A DNA stretch of 64,000 bases, from NCBI GenBank assembly GCA_963676355.1, contig OY781093.1, forward strand, positions 2,418,001 through 2,482,000, written 5' to 3'. The notes beneath the pieces were generated by a model. That model made no database searches and was not told the origin of the DNA. It was given only the letters and a program-made list of their open reading frames with translations. Each line of letters begins with the position of its first letter. Position 1 is the first letter of the stretch. The position numbers were made by a program, and so were the translations under genes. The stretch comes from JAGLOK01 sp963676355 (GTDB taxonomy: Bacteria > Bacillota > Clostridia > Christensenellales > UMGS416). Shown here one piece after another: positions 25,351 to 34,688 of this stretch.

Positions 25351-25893
25351 TTAATCCTCTGTTATTACAGCATCTATTTTTATATCGAATGAATTCACAT
25401 CAATAAGTCCAACCTTTTGAAATGAATACGCTGCTGCGCATTTATATGCATTTAGGCATTTAGGCAAATATCTATCATAATATCCGCCACCAAATCCCAA
25501 TCTGTTGTTTTCGCCATCAAAAGCTACTAGCGGCACTATAACAAAATCAATTTCTTCTGGATTTATTATCAAAGAATCTGATGGAGGCTCTAATATTCCA
25601 AACTTTCCTTCAATAAAACAATTTGCATCCTCTGTCTTTCTTGCCGTCATTTTACCTTTTTCAGATTCCATTCTTGGTATACATACTACTTTATCATTCA
25701 TTGATTCTTCCAAAAGTGGCATAACATTCACTTCGTTTTTCACCGAACAATAAAAAAGAACGGTCTTCGCCCGCGCAAATTCATCCATCTTGGATATCTT
25801 GGTACATATAACACTAGAAGCCGCTCTTACATATTCTTGGGACAGTTCTTCTCTTTTTTTAAGCATTTCCGCCCGAAGTTTTTCTTTATTCAT
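25351..25893 (-). CDS. 5-formyltetrahydrofolate cyclo-ligase
   Basis: A 180-residue enzyme (MTHFS family) that turns 5-formyl-THF into 5,10-methenyl-THF with ATP. The N-terminal MNKEKLRAEMLKKREELS, the central PRMESEKGKMTARK segment and the C-terminal family signature DFVIVPLVAFDGENNRLGFGGGYYDRYLP are present. It overlaps the alr stop by 8 bases, so it is translated after alr. Confidence 0.94.
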   Translation of the reverse strand: MNKEKLRAEMLKKREELSQEYVRAASSVICTKISKMDEFARAKTVLFYCSVKNEVNVMPLLEESMNDKVVCIPRMESEKGKMTARKTEDANCFIEGKFGILEPPSDSLIINPEEIDFVIVPLVAFDGENNRLGFGGGYYDRYLPKCLNAYKCAAAYSFQKVGLIDVNSFDIKIDAVITED

Positions 25894-26992
25894 CTTTGTA
25901 AATTCGCTTAACGCGCTGGCCTATGCATGTTACTATCTCATAATGAATGGTGTCAGTGAGTTCCGCAATTTCATCAGCTGTTATCTCGTCGTCATTCTGC
26001 TTTCCAATGACAACCACTTCATCACCTGTTTTAACGCCTTCAATTTCTGTCACATCAACCATACAGTGATCCATGCAAACATTTCCGATTACATTCGCTC
26101 TTTTGCCTCTTATAAGAACTGCACCCTTGTTACTAAACGAGCGTCTAAATCCATCGGCATAGCCGATCGGAATTGTTGCAACATCCACTTCTCTTTGCGC
26201 TCTAAATGTTCTCGAATAGCCCACAGTTTCATCTTTTCTTATAGTTTTCACATGTACAACTTTTGTTTTAAGTGACATAACAGGTTCAAGTTCCATTTTT
26301 TTAAGCTCTTCGCTATGAAGGCCATACATTGATATACCAAGACGAATAAACTCAAGCCTTGCAAAATCATAAGAAGCACCTGCAGCAGAATTTGCAATAT
26401 GAGCATTTGGAAAGTAATTTGCCTCTCTTACTTGCTTTCTTCCTTGTACAAACTTTTTATATTGCTCTGAAGCAAATTCTTTATCTGTCTCATCAGCATT
26501 CGCAAAATGCGAGCATATTCCCGTCATTTTCACATTGCTAAGACCATCAAGAACTTTTAAGAAGTTCTCCAACTCCTCACCCGGCAATATTCCAATTCTA
26601 TTCATTCCTGTTTCAATTTTAAGATGAAATTTTGCAGGCTGTTCCGCATCACTTGCAAATTTATCTAAAGCCACCAATTGCTCAGGTGTATAAATAAAAG
26701 GTGTGAGTTTATATTCAACTGCAAGCTTTAAGTCACTGGGCAATATTCCTCCCATGACAATAACAGGACACTCAAAGTCTTTTTCTCGAAGCTCAATGCC
26801 CTCTTCTATCTGTGCCACTGCAAGCATTTCTGCTCCACATTCAAGAGCCTTTTTAGCAACCTCAAGCATGCCGTGGCCATATGCATTTGCTTTGACCACG
26901 GCTATGATTTTTGTTTTTTCAGGTAAAATATCCATATACGCTTTGATATTGTGCTCAAGCGCATTAAGATTAATTTCTGCGTAAGTATTCAA
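25886..26992 (-). CDS. alr: Alanine racemase
   Basis: A 368-residue PLP enzyme supplying D-alanine for peptidoglycan. The PLP lysine lies in AVVKANAYGHGM near residue 34-45, followed by MNRIG, the SNAAGASYDFAR-like segment, and the C-terminal catalytic Tyr in TVGYSRTFRA plus MDHCMVDVT. All family landmarks are intact and length is normal. It lies 16 bases after the ACT-domain gene. Confidence 0.97.
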   Translation of the reverse strand: MNTYAEINLNALEHNIKAYMDILPEKTKIIAVVKANAYGHGMLEVAKKALECGAEMLAVAQIEEGIELREKDFECPVIVMGGILPSDLKLAVEYKLTPFIYTPEQLVALDKFASDAEQPAKFHLKIETGMNRIGILPGEELENFLKVLDGLSNVKMTGICSHFANADETDKEFASEQYKKFVQGRKQVREANYFPNAHIANSAAGASYDFARLEFIRLGISMYGLHSEELKKMELEPVMSLKTKVVHVKTIRKDETVGYSRTFRAQREVDVATIPIGYADGFRRSFSNKGAVLIRGKRANVIGNVCMDHCMVDVTEIEGVKTGDEVVVIGKQNDDEITADEIAELTDTIHYEIVTCIGQRVKRIYKDE

Positions 26993-27008
26993 TTAATCCA
27001 CCTTATTG

Positions 27009-27443
27009 TTAAGATTCAAGGTTTAGAAAATCGTCACTTGTAAGAAGTTCAACATCATTTTCTGTTAATGATTTAACAGCAAGCGCTACATCATCCACCT
27101 TGAAAATAATCAAAGCACTTTCTTTTGGTTTTCTTACAAAAGAGTATAAGTATTCAACACTTACATCATTTTCAACCAAAATATCAAGAACTCCACTTAA
27201 GCCACCCGGATGATCGGGTACAGCGACAGCTATTACATCATTTAAGTTTACAGTATAGCCTGCTGCTTTAAGTTCCGATACCGCCTTTTGTTCATCAGAA
27301 ACTATGGTTCTTAATATGCCAAAGTTTGTTGTGTCGGCAATTGAAAGTGCCAATATATCAATACCAGCATCTTGCAGCACCTTTGTCATCTGCGAAAGAC
27401 GACCTCTTGTATTCTCAAGAAAAACAGATAGTTGTTTAACCAT
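27009..27443 (-). CDS. Tandem ACT-domain protein
   Basis: A 144-residue protein made of two ACT domains, one starting KQLSVFLENTRGRLSQMTKVLQDAGIDI and the other near residue 70 (VAVPDHPGGLSGVLDILVENDVSVEYLYSF). ACT domains bind amino acids and act as regulatory modules. It lies just after paaK on the same strand, and stand-alone ACT proteins of this kind are found beside paaK and iorAB genes, so an amino acid-sensing role for the aryl-acid pathway is a fair inference. No enzymatic or DNA-binding domain is attached. Confidence 0.88.
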   Translation of the reverse strand: MVKQLSVFLENTRGRLSQMTKVLQDAGIDILALSIADTTNFGILRTIVSDEQKAVSELKAAGYTVNLNDVIAVAVPDHPGGLSGVLDILVENDVSVEYLYSFVRKPKESALIIFKVDDVALAVKSLTENDVELLTSDDFLNLES

Positions 27444-27509
27444 GCTAATCCCTCCATAAATTTATTATATCATTTATCCCTTACACAAAAAAGCACATTG
27501 TTTATGAGC

Positions 27510-28808
27510 TTAAATATTGCGCTTGTCCATAACTCTTTTAGCTTTACCCGTGCTGCGCTCTATCGTTTTAGGCTCTACTAGCTTAATAGTAGCTGTTAGC
27601 CCAAGAAGAGACTGTACCTCACCCTTTATCCTGTCGCGAACTTCTTCAACCTTTTTAACTTCGTCAGAAAACAGTTTCTCACTCATCTCAACCCATATCT
27701 CTAATGTGTCAAGATTGTTTTGTCTGTCCACCACCAAAAGGTAGTGCGGTTCAACTTCAGTAAATCCAACAAGAACGCTTTCCACCTGTGTAGGAAACAC
27801 GTTTACGCCGCGAATTATAAGCATATCGTCACTGCGTCCCATCACTTTTTGCATTCTGACATGCGTTCTTCCACATCTGCATTTTTCTTTGTTAAGAGAT
27901 GTTATGTCACGTGTTCTATAGCGTATTACAGGGATTCCTTCCTTTGTAATAGTTGTAAACACGAGCTCACCCTTTTCGCCTTCAGCCAGCACTTCTCCTG
28001 TTTCGGGGTTAATTATCTCCGGCAGGAAGTGGTCTTCTGAGATATGAAGCCCATCCTGATATTCGCACTCCGTAGCCACTCCCGGGCCTATTATTTCAGA
28101 AAGCCCATATATATCTGTGGCACGAATGTTTAACTTCTTCTCTATCTCTTCGCGCATTTCATTTGACCATGGCTCAGCCCCGAAAATACCATACTTCAGG
28201 TTTAAATCATTTATGTCTATACCGCGCTCTTTTATTGCTTCTGCAAGATACAGCGCATATGAAGGCGTGCAGGCAATTGCTTCCGGGCCAAAATCCTCAA
28301 GCAATGTTATCTGCTTTTGCGTATTTCCTCCTGATATCGGAATGACTGAAGCACCAATTTTTTCAGCACCGTAGTGCGCTCCAAGACCTCCTGTAAAAAG
28401 CCCATATCCATAAGCAATCTGAATTATCGAATCCTCTGTGACACCAGCTGCTGAGAATGTTCTTGCCATTAGTTCAGACCATGTGTCCAAATCATTTCTT
28501 GTATATCCTACAACAGTTGGTTTTCCTGTGGTTCCGCTTGATGCATGAATTCTTACAATGTCTTTCATCGGCACTGCAAAAGCATCATAAGGATAATTAT
28601 CGCGCAAATCATCTTTCACCGTAAATGGTAGCTTACTGATGTCTTCAATCCCTTTTACGTCCTCAGGAGAAACTCCCGCATCATCCATCTTCTTTTTATA
28701 ATAAGCCACGTTTTCATATGCGTAAGCGACTATCTTTTGTAGTCTATCACTTTGAAGGTTTTCCATTTCCGAGCGTTCCATGCACTCATACTTCTCATTC
28801 CAAATCAT
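27510..28808 (-). CDS. paaK: Phenylacetate-CoA ligase (first copy)
   Basis: A 432-residue AMP-forming aryl-acid CoA ligase of the PaaK type. Motifs: the P-loop HASSGTTGKPTVVGYT near 88-103, DIYGLSEIIGPGVATE near 230, YRTRDI near 300, and the C-terminal SDDMLIIRGVNVFPTQVE. It could activate phenylacetate, indoleacetate or related acids, or work in reverse to capture energy from aryl-acetyl-CoA; direction cannot be read from sequence. It follows iorB by 51 bases. A second, related copy lies at 31182-32480, on the other side of iorAB. Confidence 0.92.
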   Translation of the reverse strand: MIWNEKYECMERSEMENLQSDRLQKIVAYAYENVAYYKKKMDDAGVSPEDVKGIEDISKLPFTVKDDLRDNYPYDAFAVPMKDIVRIHASSGTTGKPTVVGYTRNDLDTWSELMARTFSAAGVTEDSIIQIAYGYGLFTGGLGAHYGAEKIGASVIPISGGNTQKQITLLEDFGPEAIACTPSYALYLAEAIKERGIDINDLNLKYGIFGAEPWSNEMREEIEKKLNIRATDIYGLSEIIGPGVATECEYQDGLHISEDHFLPEIINPETGEVLAEGEKGELVFTTITKEGIPVIRYRTRDITSLNKEKCRCGRTHVRMQKVMGRSDDMLIIRGVNVFPTQVESVLVGFTEVEPHYLLVVDRQNNLDTLEIWVEMSEKLFSDEVKKVEEVRDRIKGEVQSLLGLTATIKLVEPKTIERSTGKAKRVMDKRNI

Positions 28809-28859
28809 AACTTCTCCTTGCTGCTGTGCTGCATAATATTTTTTAATTTCCGTTCTACC

Positions 28860-29432
28860 TTATTTCAAATCATATCCCGCATTAAATGCCGCAATATTTA
28901 TATCCACTGTTTTCGGAGGCACGCACTCTTTGACTGCCTTAAGCCAAAGTTCTTTGTCATCTCCCATTATAGATGCAAGTTTTCCTATCATAACGGTGTT
29001 TACAACACGCATATTGCCAAGCTGCTTTGCAAGAGCTACAGCATCCATTTCCGCTACATCTATTTTGTTTTTAAGTTTTTCAATTATATCCTCTGGATAT
29101 TGTGCAATTCCAGTTATAACAGGCATAGGATCAATTCGCTGATTATTTACAACAATCTTGCCATCTATTTTCATGAGATTTACATAGCGCAAAGCTTCAA
29201 GCTTCTCAAATGATATCATATAATCCGCGCCACCTTCTTCTATAATAGGAGAAAGAACTTTTTCGCCCATTCTGACATATGTGACAACACTTCCGCCACG
29301 CTGTGCCATTCCATGCACTTCAGAAACTTTCACGTCATAACCTTTATATTCTGCAAGTTTTCCTAAAATTCTGCTTGAAAGTAGCGTTCCCTGTCCGCCA
29401 ACTCCTACTATCAAAATTGATGTTGTTTTCAT
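28860..29432 (-). CDS. iorB: Indolepyruvate ferredoxin oxidoreductase, beta subunit
   Basis: The 190-residue gamma-domain subunit of indolepyruvate oxidoreductase, which with IorA decarboxylates aryl pyruvates to aryl-acetyl-CoA and reduces ferredoxin. It starts MKTTSILIVGVGGQGTLLSSRILG, with KVSEVHGMAQRGGSVVTYVRMG, the standard signature. The ATG at 29432 sits behind AAGGGGG and overlaps the iorA stop (ATGA), so subunits are made in balance. Confidence 0.95.
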   Translation of the reverse strand: MKTTSILIVGVGGQGTLLSSRILGKLAEYKGYDVKVSEVHGMAQRGGSVVTYVRMGEKVLSPIIEEGGADYMISFEKLEALRYVNLMKIDGKIVVNNQRIDPMPVITGIAQYPEDIIEKLKNKIDVAEMDAVALAKQLGNMRVVNTVMIGKLASIMGDDKELWLKAVKECVPPKTVDINIAAFNAGYDLK

Positions 29433-31165
29433 TTTGATTCCCCCTTGTGAATTGATTTTGTTGGGCAAACATCAATACACAGTCCACAGCCCACACATAG
29501 TGTAGGATCGACTTTAACTTTCTTTCCATCGTTTACAAGAGCCGGACAACCAAGCTTTAGGCATCTTTTGCATCCGATACATGTATCACTATTGATAAAA
29601 CAAGCAGACTGCCATTTGGATTTATCCAAAAGTACACATTCTCTTTTTGAAATAATAACCGAAGGACCTTCAAAAGCTAAAGCATCTTTAAGTCCCTTTT
29701 CAAACCCCACTAAATCAAACGGATCAATAGTCTGAATATGATCTACTCCAACTGCTTTGCACAAGTTCTCAAGGTTTATCTCATATGCAGGATCACCTTT
29801 GATGTTCTTGCCATTAACAGGATTATTTTGGTGTCCCGTCATTCCTGTTGTTCTGTTGTCCACTATAATTACTGTAGAATTTCCGTCATTATACACAACG
29901 TCAATTAGTCCCGTGACACCCGAATGCATAAACGTTGAGTCTCCTATTATAGCAACTTCCTTTTTAGCAAAGTCTTTTCCTCTTGCTTTTTCCATGCCGT
30001 GAGTCATCCCAATAGATGCGCCCATGCAAACGCATGTGTCCATAGAAGCAACCGGAGGAAGTGCTCCAAGCGTATAGCAACCAATGTCACCATTTACCAC
30101 AAGCTTTAGCTTTTTCATTACAAAGTATGCCCCTCTATGAGGACACCCAGGGCACATTATAGGAGGCCTGATTGGCAGCTCGCGCTCAGCCTCTATAGCT
30201 GTTTTCTCTTCTCCCAGCACTGCCTTTTTAATCATATTAGCAGAATATTCTCCCTGAATGGTGAATATCTCTTTGCCTATGCACTCTATCCCTTCAGCTT
30301 TGAGCGCAGTCTCCAATATAGGCTCAAGCTCTTCTATCACGTATAGCTTTTTTACTTTCTTTGCAAATTCTTTAATCTTTTTAATTGGAAGAGGATAAAC
30401 CATGCCAAGTTTTAATACCGATACCTCAGGCAATGCTTCTTTAGTGTATTGATAACATAATCCGCTTGTAATAACACCAATATCTTTATTACCTATTTCA
30501 ACACTATTAATCTCAAAACTGTTAGCATCATCGCGCATTTTCTTCTCGCGCGCTTCAACTATTTTGTGTCTTCCGCGTGCCATGCCGGGCATCATTACAT
30601 ATTTTTGTATATCCTTCTTATATTCTTTAAGAGGAACTTCCTTTCTGTCTGAAAGCTCGACAAGCCCACGCGAATGGCTCACTCTTGTTGTAAGTCTCAC
30701 CATAACGGGTGTATCATATTCTTCCGACATTTCAAATGCCATCTTCATAAATTCTTTTGCTTCCTGCGATGATGAAGGTTCAAGCATTGGTATATGAGCT
30801 GCCTTTGCGTAATATCTTGAATCCTGTTCATTCTGAGAAGAATGCATGCCTGGATCATCAGCAACAACTAATACAAGCCCGCCATTGACTCCAGTATAGC
30901 TTGCCGTAAAAAGCGGATCAGCAGCTACATTTACGCCAACATGTTTCATGCACACCATTGCCCTTGCTCCACCAAACGAAGCACCGATTCCTACTTCAAG
31001 AGCAACCTTTTCATTCGGTGCCCACTCAGCATAAATATCATCATATGTCGAAACCGACTCAGTTATCTCTGTGCTTGGCGTGCCGGGATATGCAGCAGCA
31101 ACTGTGCATCCTGCCTCCCATGCTCCTCGTGCTATGGCTTCATTGCCTAAAAACAATTCTTTCAT
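29429..31165 (-). CDS. iorA: Indolepyruvate ferredoxin oxidoreductase, alpha subunit
   Basis: A 578-residue thiamine diphosphate and iron-sulfur enzyme subunit. The N-terminal pyrimidine-binding domain starts GNEAIARGAWEAGCTVAAAYPGTPSTEITES; the TPP/Mg domain lies around 350-510 with MCPGCPHRGAYF, NGDIGCYTLGALPP and GDSTFMHSGVTGL; the C-terminus carries two ferredoxin-type 4Fe-4S sites, CIGCKRCLKLGCPAL and CVGCGLCIDVCPT. Together with IorB it oxidises indolepyruvate, phenylpyruvate or hydroxyphenylpyruvate made by transamination of aromatic amino acids. The enzyme class is oxygen-sensitive and marks an anaerobe. Confidence 0.96.
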   Translation of the reverse strand: MKELFLGNEAIARGAWEAGCTVAAAYPGTPSTEITESVSTYDDIYAEWAPNEKVALEVGIGASFGGARAMVCMKHVGVNVAADPLFTASYTGVNGGLVLVVADDPGMHSSQNEQDSRYYAKAAHIPMLEPSSSQEAKEFMKMAFEMSEEYDTPVMVRLTTRVSHSRGLVELSDRKEVPLKEYKKDIQKYVMMPGMARGRHKIVEAREKKMRDDANSFEINSVEIGNKDIGVITSGLCYQYTKEALPEVSVLKLGMVYPLPIKKIKEFAKKVKKLYVIEELEPILETALKAEGIECIGKEIFTIQGEYSANMIKKAVLGEEKTAIEAERELPIRPPIMCPGCPHRGAYFVMKKLKLVVNGDIGCYTLGALPPVASMDTCVCMGASIGMTHGMEKARGKDFAKKEVAIIGDSTFMHSGVTGLIDVVYNDGNSTVIIVDNRTTGMTGHQNNPVNGKNIKGDPAYEINLENLCKAVGVDHIQTIDPFDLVGFEKGLKDALAFEGPSVIISKRECVLLDKSKWQSACFINSDTCIGCKRCLKLGCPALVNDGKKVKVDPTLCVGCGLCIDVCPTKSIHKGESK

Positions 31166-31181
31166 TTTTCCTCCAAAATAT

Positions 31182-32480
31182 CTATTGTCTTAAATCCGTA
31201 ACTCTCTGTGCTTTTCCTTGAAAGCGTTTAAGTGTGTTTGGCTGAACTAATCTTACCTTCGCATCTATTGAAAGCATAGTGCGCAGTTTTCCTCTGATGC
31301 TGTTTTGCAATCCTTCAAGTTTAGAGTAATTTTCAAGCAATGATGAATCTGCCACTTCCACCAAAATTTCTAGCTTATCAAGCCAATCTTCGCGGGTAAC
31401 AATTATCTCGTAATGAGGCTCTACTTCCTGTGATTTTAGCAGCACTTCCTCTATCTGTGATGGGAAAACATTTACACCACGTATAACGAGCATGTCATCG
31501 CTTCTACCTTTAATTTTCGCCATTCTCTTAAGTGTTCTGCCGCATTCGCATCTTTCAGGAATAAGATAAGAAATATCTTTAGTTCTATAACGAAGAATAG
31601 GCAGTGCCTCTTTTGTTATGGCCGAAATAACCACTTCGCCCTGCTCTCCGTCAGGCAGCACCTCTCCAGTTGTAGGATCTATGATTTCTACTATAAAGTG
31701 ATCTTCATTAATGTGCATACCGCACTTATGTGTACATTCACCGGAAACACCGGGGCCTATTATTTCCGAAAGCCCATAGTTTTCGGTAGCTGTAATATTA
31801 AGCCTTTTTTCAAGCTCAGCTCTCATCTCTTCCGTTGATGCTTCAGCACCAAAAAGACCATATTTAAGATTTAAATCCTTTGCAGGATCAATGCCCATCT
31901 TTTCCATAACCTCAGATATGTATAATGCATATGATGGTGTAGAAATTAAAACTGTTGTTTCAAAATCCTTCATCAGCATTATCTGTCTTTCCGTGTTGCC
32001 ACTGGATGCCGGCACAACCATTGCCCCAATCTTTTCCAATGCGTAGTGGAGCCCAAATGCGCCGGTGAAAAGACCATACCCAAACGAAACTTGCGCTGTA
32101 TCTTCTCTGCTTGCACCACCTGCAACACACAGTCTGGCCATAACTTCCGACCACATATCAAGGTCATTTTTTGTATACCCAACAACCGTAGGTTTGCCTG
32201 TTGTCCCGCTGGACGCATGAACTCTTACAACTTCTTTTCTAGGTACAGCAAACATACCAAAAGGGTAAGTGTCTCTTAAATCATCTTTAATTGTAAAAGG
32301 AATCTTTTTTAAATCATCAAGTGTTTTTATATCATCAGGTGTAATTCCCGCTTGCTTAAACTTTTCTTTATACAGCGGAACATTGCTATAAACTTTTTCA
32401 ACAGCACTTAAAAGATTTTTTGCCTGAATAGTTTCTATTTCTTCCCGCGATGCGGTTTCCACCTTTTCATTCCAATACAT
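31182..32480 (-). CDS. paaK: Phenylacetate-CoA ligase (second copy)
   Basis: A 432-residue PaaK-type ligase, first gene of the paaK-iorA-iorB-paaK-ACT run. It shares with the other copy the HASSGTTGKPTVVGYTKNDL loop, the YGLSEIIGPGVSGE segment and SDDMLVIRGVNVFPSQIE, but differs throughout, for example VAGGASREDTAQVSFGYGLFTGAFG against the other copy's region. The duplication is therefore not recent. The ATG at 32480 follows GGAAAGGG; a TTG five codons earlier is less likely. Two ligases flanking one oxidoreductase may serve different aryl acids, which is inference. Confidence 0.92.
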   Translation of the reverse strand: MYWNEKVETASREEIETIQAKNLLSAVEKVYSNVPLYKEKFKQAGITPDDIKTLDDLKKIPFTIKDDLRDTYPFGMFAVPRKEVVRVHASSGTTGKPTVVGYTKNDLDMWSEVMARLCVAGGASREDTAQVSFGYGLFTGAFGLHYALEKIGAMVVPASSGNTERQIMLMKDFETTVLISTPSYALYISEVMEKMGIDPAKDLNLKYGLFGAEASTEEMRAELEKRLNITATENYGLSEIIGPGVSGECTHKCGMHINEDHFIVEIIDPTTGEVLPDGEQGEVVISAITKEALPILRYRTKDISYLIPERCECGRTLKRMAKIKGRSDDMLVIRGVNVFPSQIEEVLLKSQEVEPHYEIIVTREDWLDKLEILVEVADSSLLENYSKLEGLQNSIRGKLRTMLSIDAKVRLVQPNTLKRFQGKAQRVTDLRQ

Positions 32481-32683
32481 AAATGCCCTTTCCAAACCAA
32501 TGAGGCATAAGTTTAATATTTACACCTACCATACTTCCGTTTTTTTATTATAAAATTTGAGTTTAAATAAAAAGTATAAAATTTATTATACAGTTTTATG
32601 GATATATTTCAAGCAAAAGTCAATATAAATCCTTTAATGCAGTGAAGTATAATTCCTTAAGTTTTGCGAACAAAAATCCAAAA

Positions 32684-32866
32684 TTAAAACTTATTTATTA
32701 TGATGCTAAGCATGATTAATATGAAAGCAATTGTCAGCATCACCATATTCGGAATGCTGTCTATTATCGGGATTTTCATATTGAAAAAAAACTGGTCCAC
32801 TATAGCATATAGTCCTAATATAAGCGCAATCCAAAATACTGCTTTTGAAGGTTTTGTTATTCCCAT
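32684..32866 (-). CDS. Small two-helix membrane protein, unknown
   Basis: A 60-residue protein starting MGITKPSKAVFWIALILG behind an AGGAGATATA site. Two hydrophobic segments (about 10-28 and 37-57) are joined by a short loop, IPIIDSIPN. It follows the C_GCAxxG_C_C gene by 13 bases and is probably the last gene of that operon. No recognised family. Confidence 0.7.
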   Translation of the reverse strand: MGITKPSKAVFWIALILGLYAIVDQFFFNMKIPIIDSIPNMVMLTIAFILIMLSIIINKF

Positions 32867-32879
32867 TATATCTCCTAAT

Positions 32880-33299
32880 TTATGAATATTTATCAGCAAG
32901 CCATATGCATACGTCTTTTAAAAGTGGCGCGCAAATGCTTTGACTTTTAATCTCTTTTTCTTCCTGAACCTGAACTTTATCATTGAAATCTATATCCAGT
33001 ATGCAGTCACAATTAATATCTTTATATTTATCTTTTACAAATCCTATAAGCTCTCTTCCCGCTTCGGATTTATCGCCCTTTTCCATCAACCCTACAACCA
33101 TGAGACCGCCGCTTATTGCTCCACACACAGAAACCCTTATGCCGGAAAGTCCCCCGCCAAAAGGTGCAGAAATATCTTTAAGCAAATCGCAGTCCAATTC
33201 AAAGTAGTCTGCCATTGAAGTAAGCACTGTCTGCGAGCAATTATACCCACCCTCGCCGAAACGTTCATCTATTAATTTAAGTAACTCTGGTTTTGTCAT
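32880..33299 (-). CDS. C_GCAxxG_C_C family protein (putative redox protein)
   Basis: A 139-residue protein of the C-GCAxxG-C-C family, known from anaerobes and often linked to redox partners or membrane transport. The family cysteines are visible: NCSQTVL near 20, VCGAISGGLMVVGL near 60, then cysteines in NCDCILD and in ICAPLLKDVCIW. They may bind a metal or cluster. The start at 33299 has AGGAGG upstream and overlaps the stop of the AEC transporter gene (ATGA). Function in the cell is unproven. Confidence 0.85.
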   Translation of the reverse strand: MTKPELLKLIDERFGEGGYNCSQTVLTSMADYFELDCDLLKDISAPFGGGLSGIRVSVCGAISGGLMVVGLMEKGDKSEAGRELIGFVKDKYKDINCDCILDIDFNDKVQVQEEKEIKSQSICAPLLKDVCIWLADKYS

Positions 33300-34207
33300 C
33301 CTATTCCTCCTGTTATAAAGTACATCCATAATGGTATTGAAGCAACTGATATAACAGTTGTAAAGGCTACAAGTTCACTTGCAAACCTAGGGTTTTTGTT
33401 ATATCGAGTAGCAAGAATCACTGTGTTTGCAGCAGCAGGCATTGCAGAAAGCAATACACAACATGCATAAAGCACATCGCCTAAACCGAATGGTTTCAGA
33501 ATGAAAAACATTGCAGTCGGCCATATAATAAATCTAAATATAGATAGAAGATAAATAGTTTTTTCCTGCAAGACTTCTTTAAGCTTGCTATCTGCTAAAT
33601 ATGCTCCTATTAAAAGCATTGCCAAAGGTGATGTCATTCCTCCTACCATTGTAAGCGAATTATAAATTGGTGTAGGAAGTTTTATTGAAAATGCAAATAA
33701 TACAATTCCCAAAAAGACCGCAATAAGCGAAGGTCTCATAAAGGGTTTATACCACTTACTAGGTTTTCCTGTATATATCCATACGCCTGCAGTCCACATA
33801 TATATCTGAAATACCATAACAAAAATCGCAACATATATTATGCCTTCCGAGCCAAACAGCCCACCAAGAACAGGATATCCGAGATATCCACAATTAGGAA
33901 AGGCAGTAGCATAAATTAGTATAGGTCTTTTATCCTCAGGTGATTTTCTCCAAACCTGTTTTCCAACTAACAATCCAATCCCTATTAAAGAAAATGCTAT
34001 AATGGCTGCAATGCCCATATTTTTAAGTAAATCTATTGAATAATCAACTTGAAAATTTTTAATAATTAGCATTGGTGCTGCAACAGTCACCAAAAAACTC
34101 GCTAATTTTTTTCTTACATCATGTGTAAATATATCAAGCTTTGCTACCAAAAACCCGACTATCATAACAATAAACAATGTCAGTGTTTGGTTAAATACGT
34201 TTTGCAT
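33296..34207 (-). CDS. AEC-family transporter (auxin efflux carrier-like)
   Basis: A 303-residue membrane protein with about ten hydrophobic helices arranged in two halves, matching the AEC/BASS-like permease fold. Typical stretches are IVGFLVAKLDIFTHDVRKKLASFLVTVAAP, FPNCGYLGYPVLGGLFG and VLLSAMPAAANTVILATRYN. Bacterial members export or import organic acids such as malate; substrate here is unknown. It is the first gene of a three-gene operon with the C_GCAxxG_C_C protein and the two-helix protein. Confidence 0.9.
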   Translation of the reverse strand: MQNVFNQTLTLFIVMIVGFLVAKLDIFTHDVRKKLASFLVTVAAPMLIIKNFQVDYSIDLLKNMGIAAIIAFSLIGIGLLVGKQVWRKSPEDKRPILIYATAFPNCGYLGYPVLGGLFGSEGIIYVAIFVMVFQIYMWTAGVWIYTGKPSKWYKPFMRPSLIAVFLGIVLFAFSIKLPTPIYNSLTMVGGMTSPLAMLLIGAYLADSKLKEVLQEKTIYLLSIFRFIIWPTAMFFILKPFGLGDVLYACCVLLSAMPAAANTVILATRYNKNPRFASELVAFTTVISVASIPLWMYFITGGIG

Positions 34208-34274
34208 TAACTGCCCCAATCACAACTTTTCAACCCATTATATTTGAGTATAAAGCTAAGTGCAATGAGAAATT

Positions 34275-34688
34275 TTAATCAATATTAATATTCCTTTTAA
34301 TTCTGAGCCTTGCCATAGCTCTTGCAAGCGATGACATAGTGGAATGATATTCATTAAGCGATTGCTTCTGACGCAAGCGCTCCTGTGCCCTTTTTTCAGC
34401 TTCTCTGGCACGTCTTTCATCTATTTCTTCAGGCCATTCCACAGTCTGTGCCATCATTGTTACACCATCTGGAGTTATCTCTATAAAGCCTTCCGATGAA
34501 AATGCCTTTTTCCATTTTCCATCAATTTTTAAATCAATCTGACCGATTGCAACTGAAATTATCATAGCAGCATGCCCAGCCAAAATTCCACGTTTGCCTT
34601 CTGGTGTATCAAATATCATAGATTCGATATTTCCGCTATAAAACGTCCTCTCAGGAGTAATTATATCAATTTCATATGGGCTTGCCAT
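34275..34688 (-). CDS. atpC: ATP synthase F1 subunit epsilon
   Basis: A 137-residue epsilon subunit, central-stalk protein and intrinsic inhibitor of F1. Residues 1-85 are the beta-sandwich (IDIITPERTFYSGNIESMIFDTPEGKRGILAGHAAMI); the rest forms the two C-terminal helices (ARRAREAEKRAQERLRQ). It is the last gene of the atp operon; its start touches the atpD stop. Confidence 0.95.
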   Translation of the reverse strand: MASPYEIDIITPERTFYSGNIESMIFDTPEGKRGILAGHAAMIISVAIGQIDLKIDGKWKKAFSSEGFIEITPDGVTMMAQTVEWPEEIDERRAREAEKRAQERLRQKQSLNEYHSTMSSLARAMARLRIKRNINID

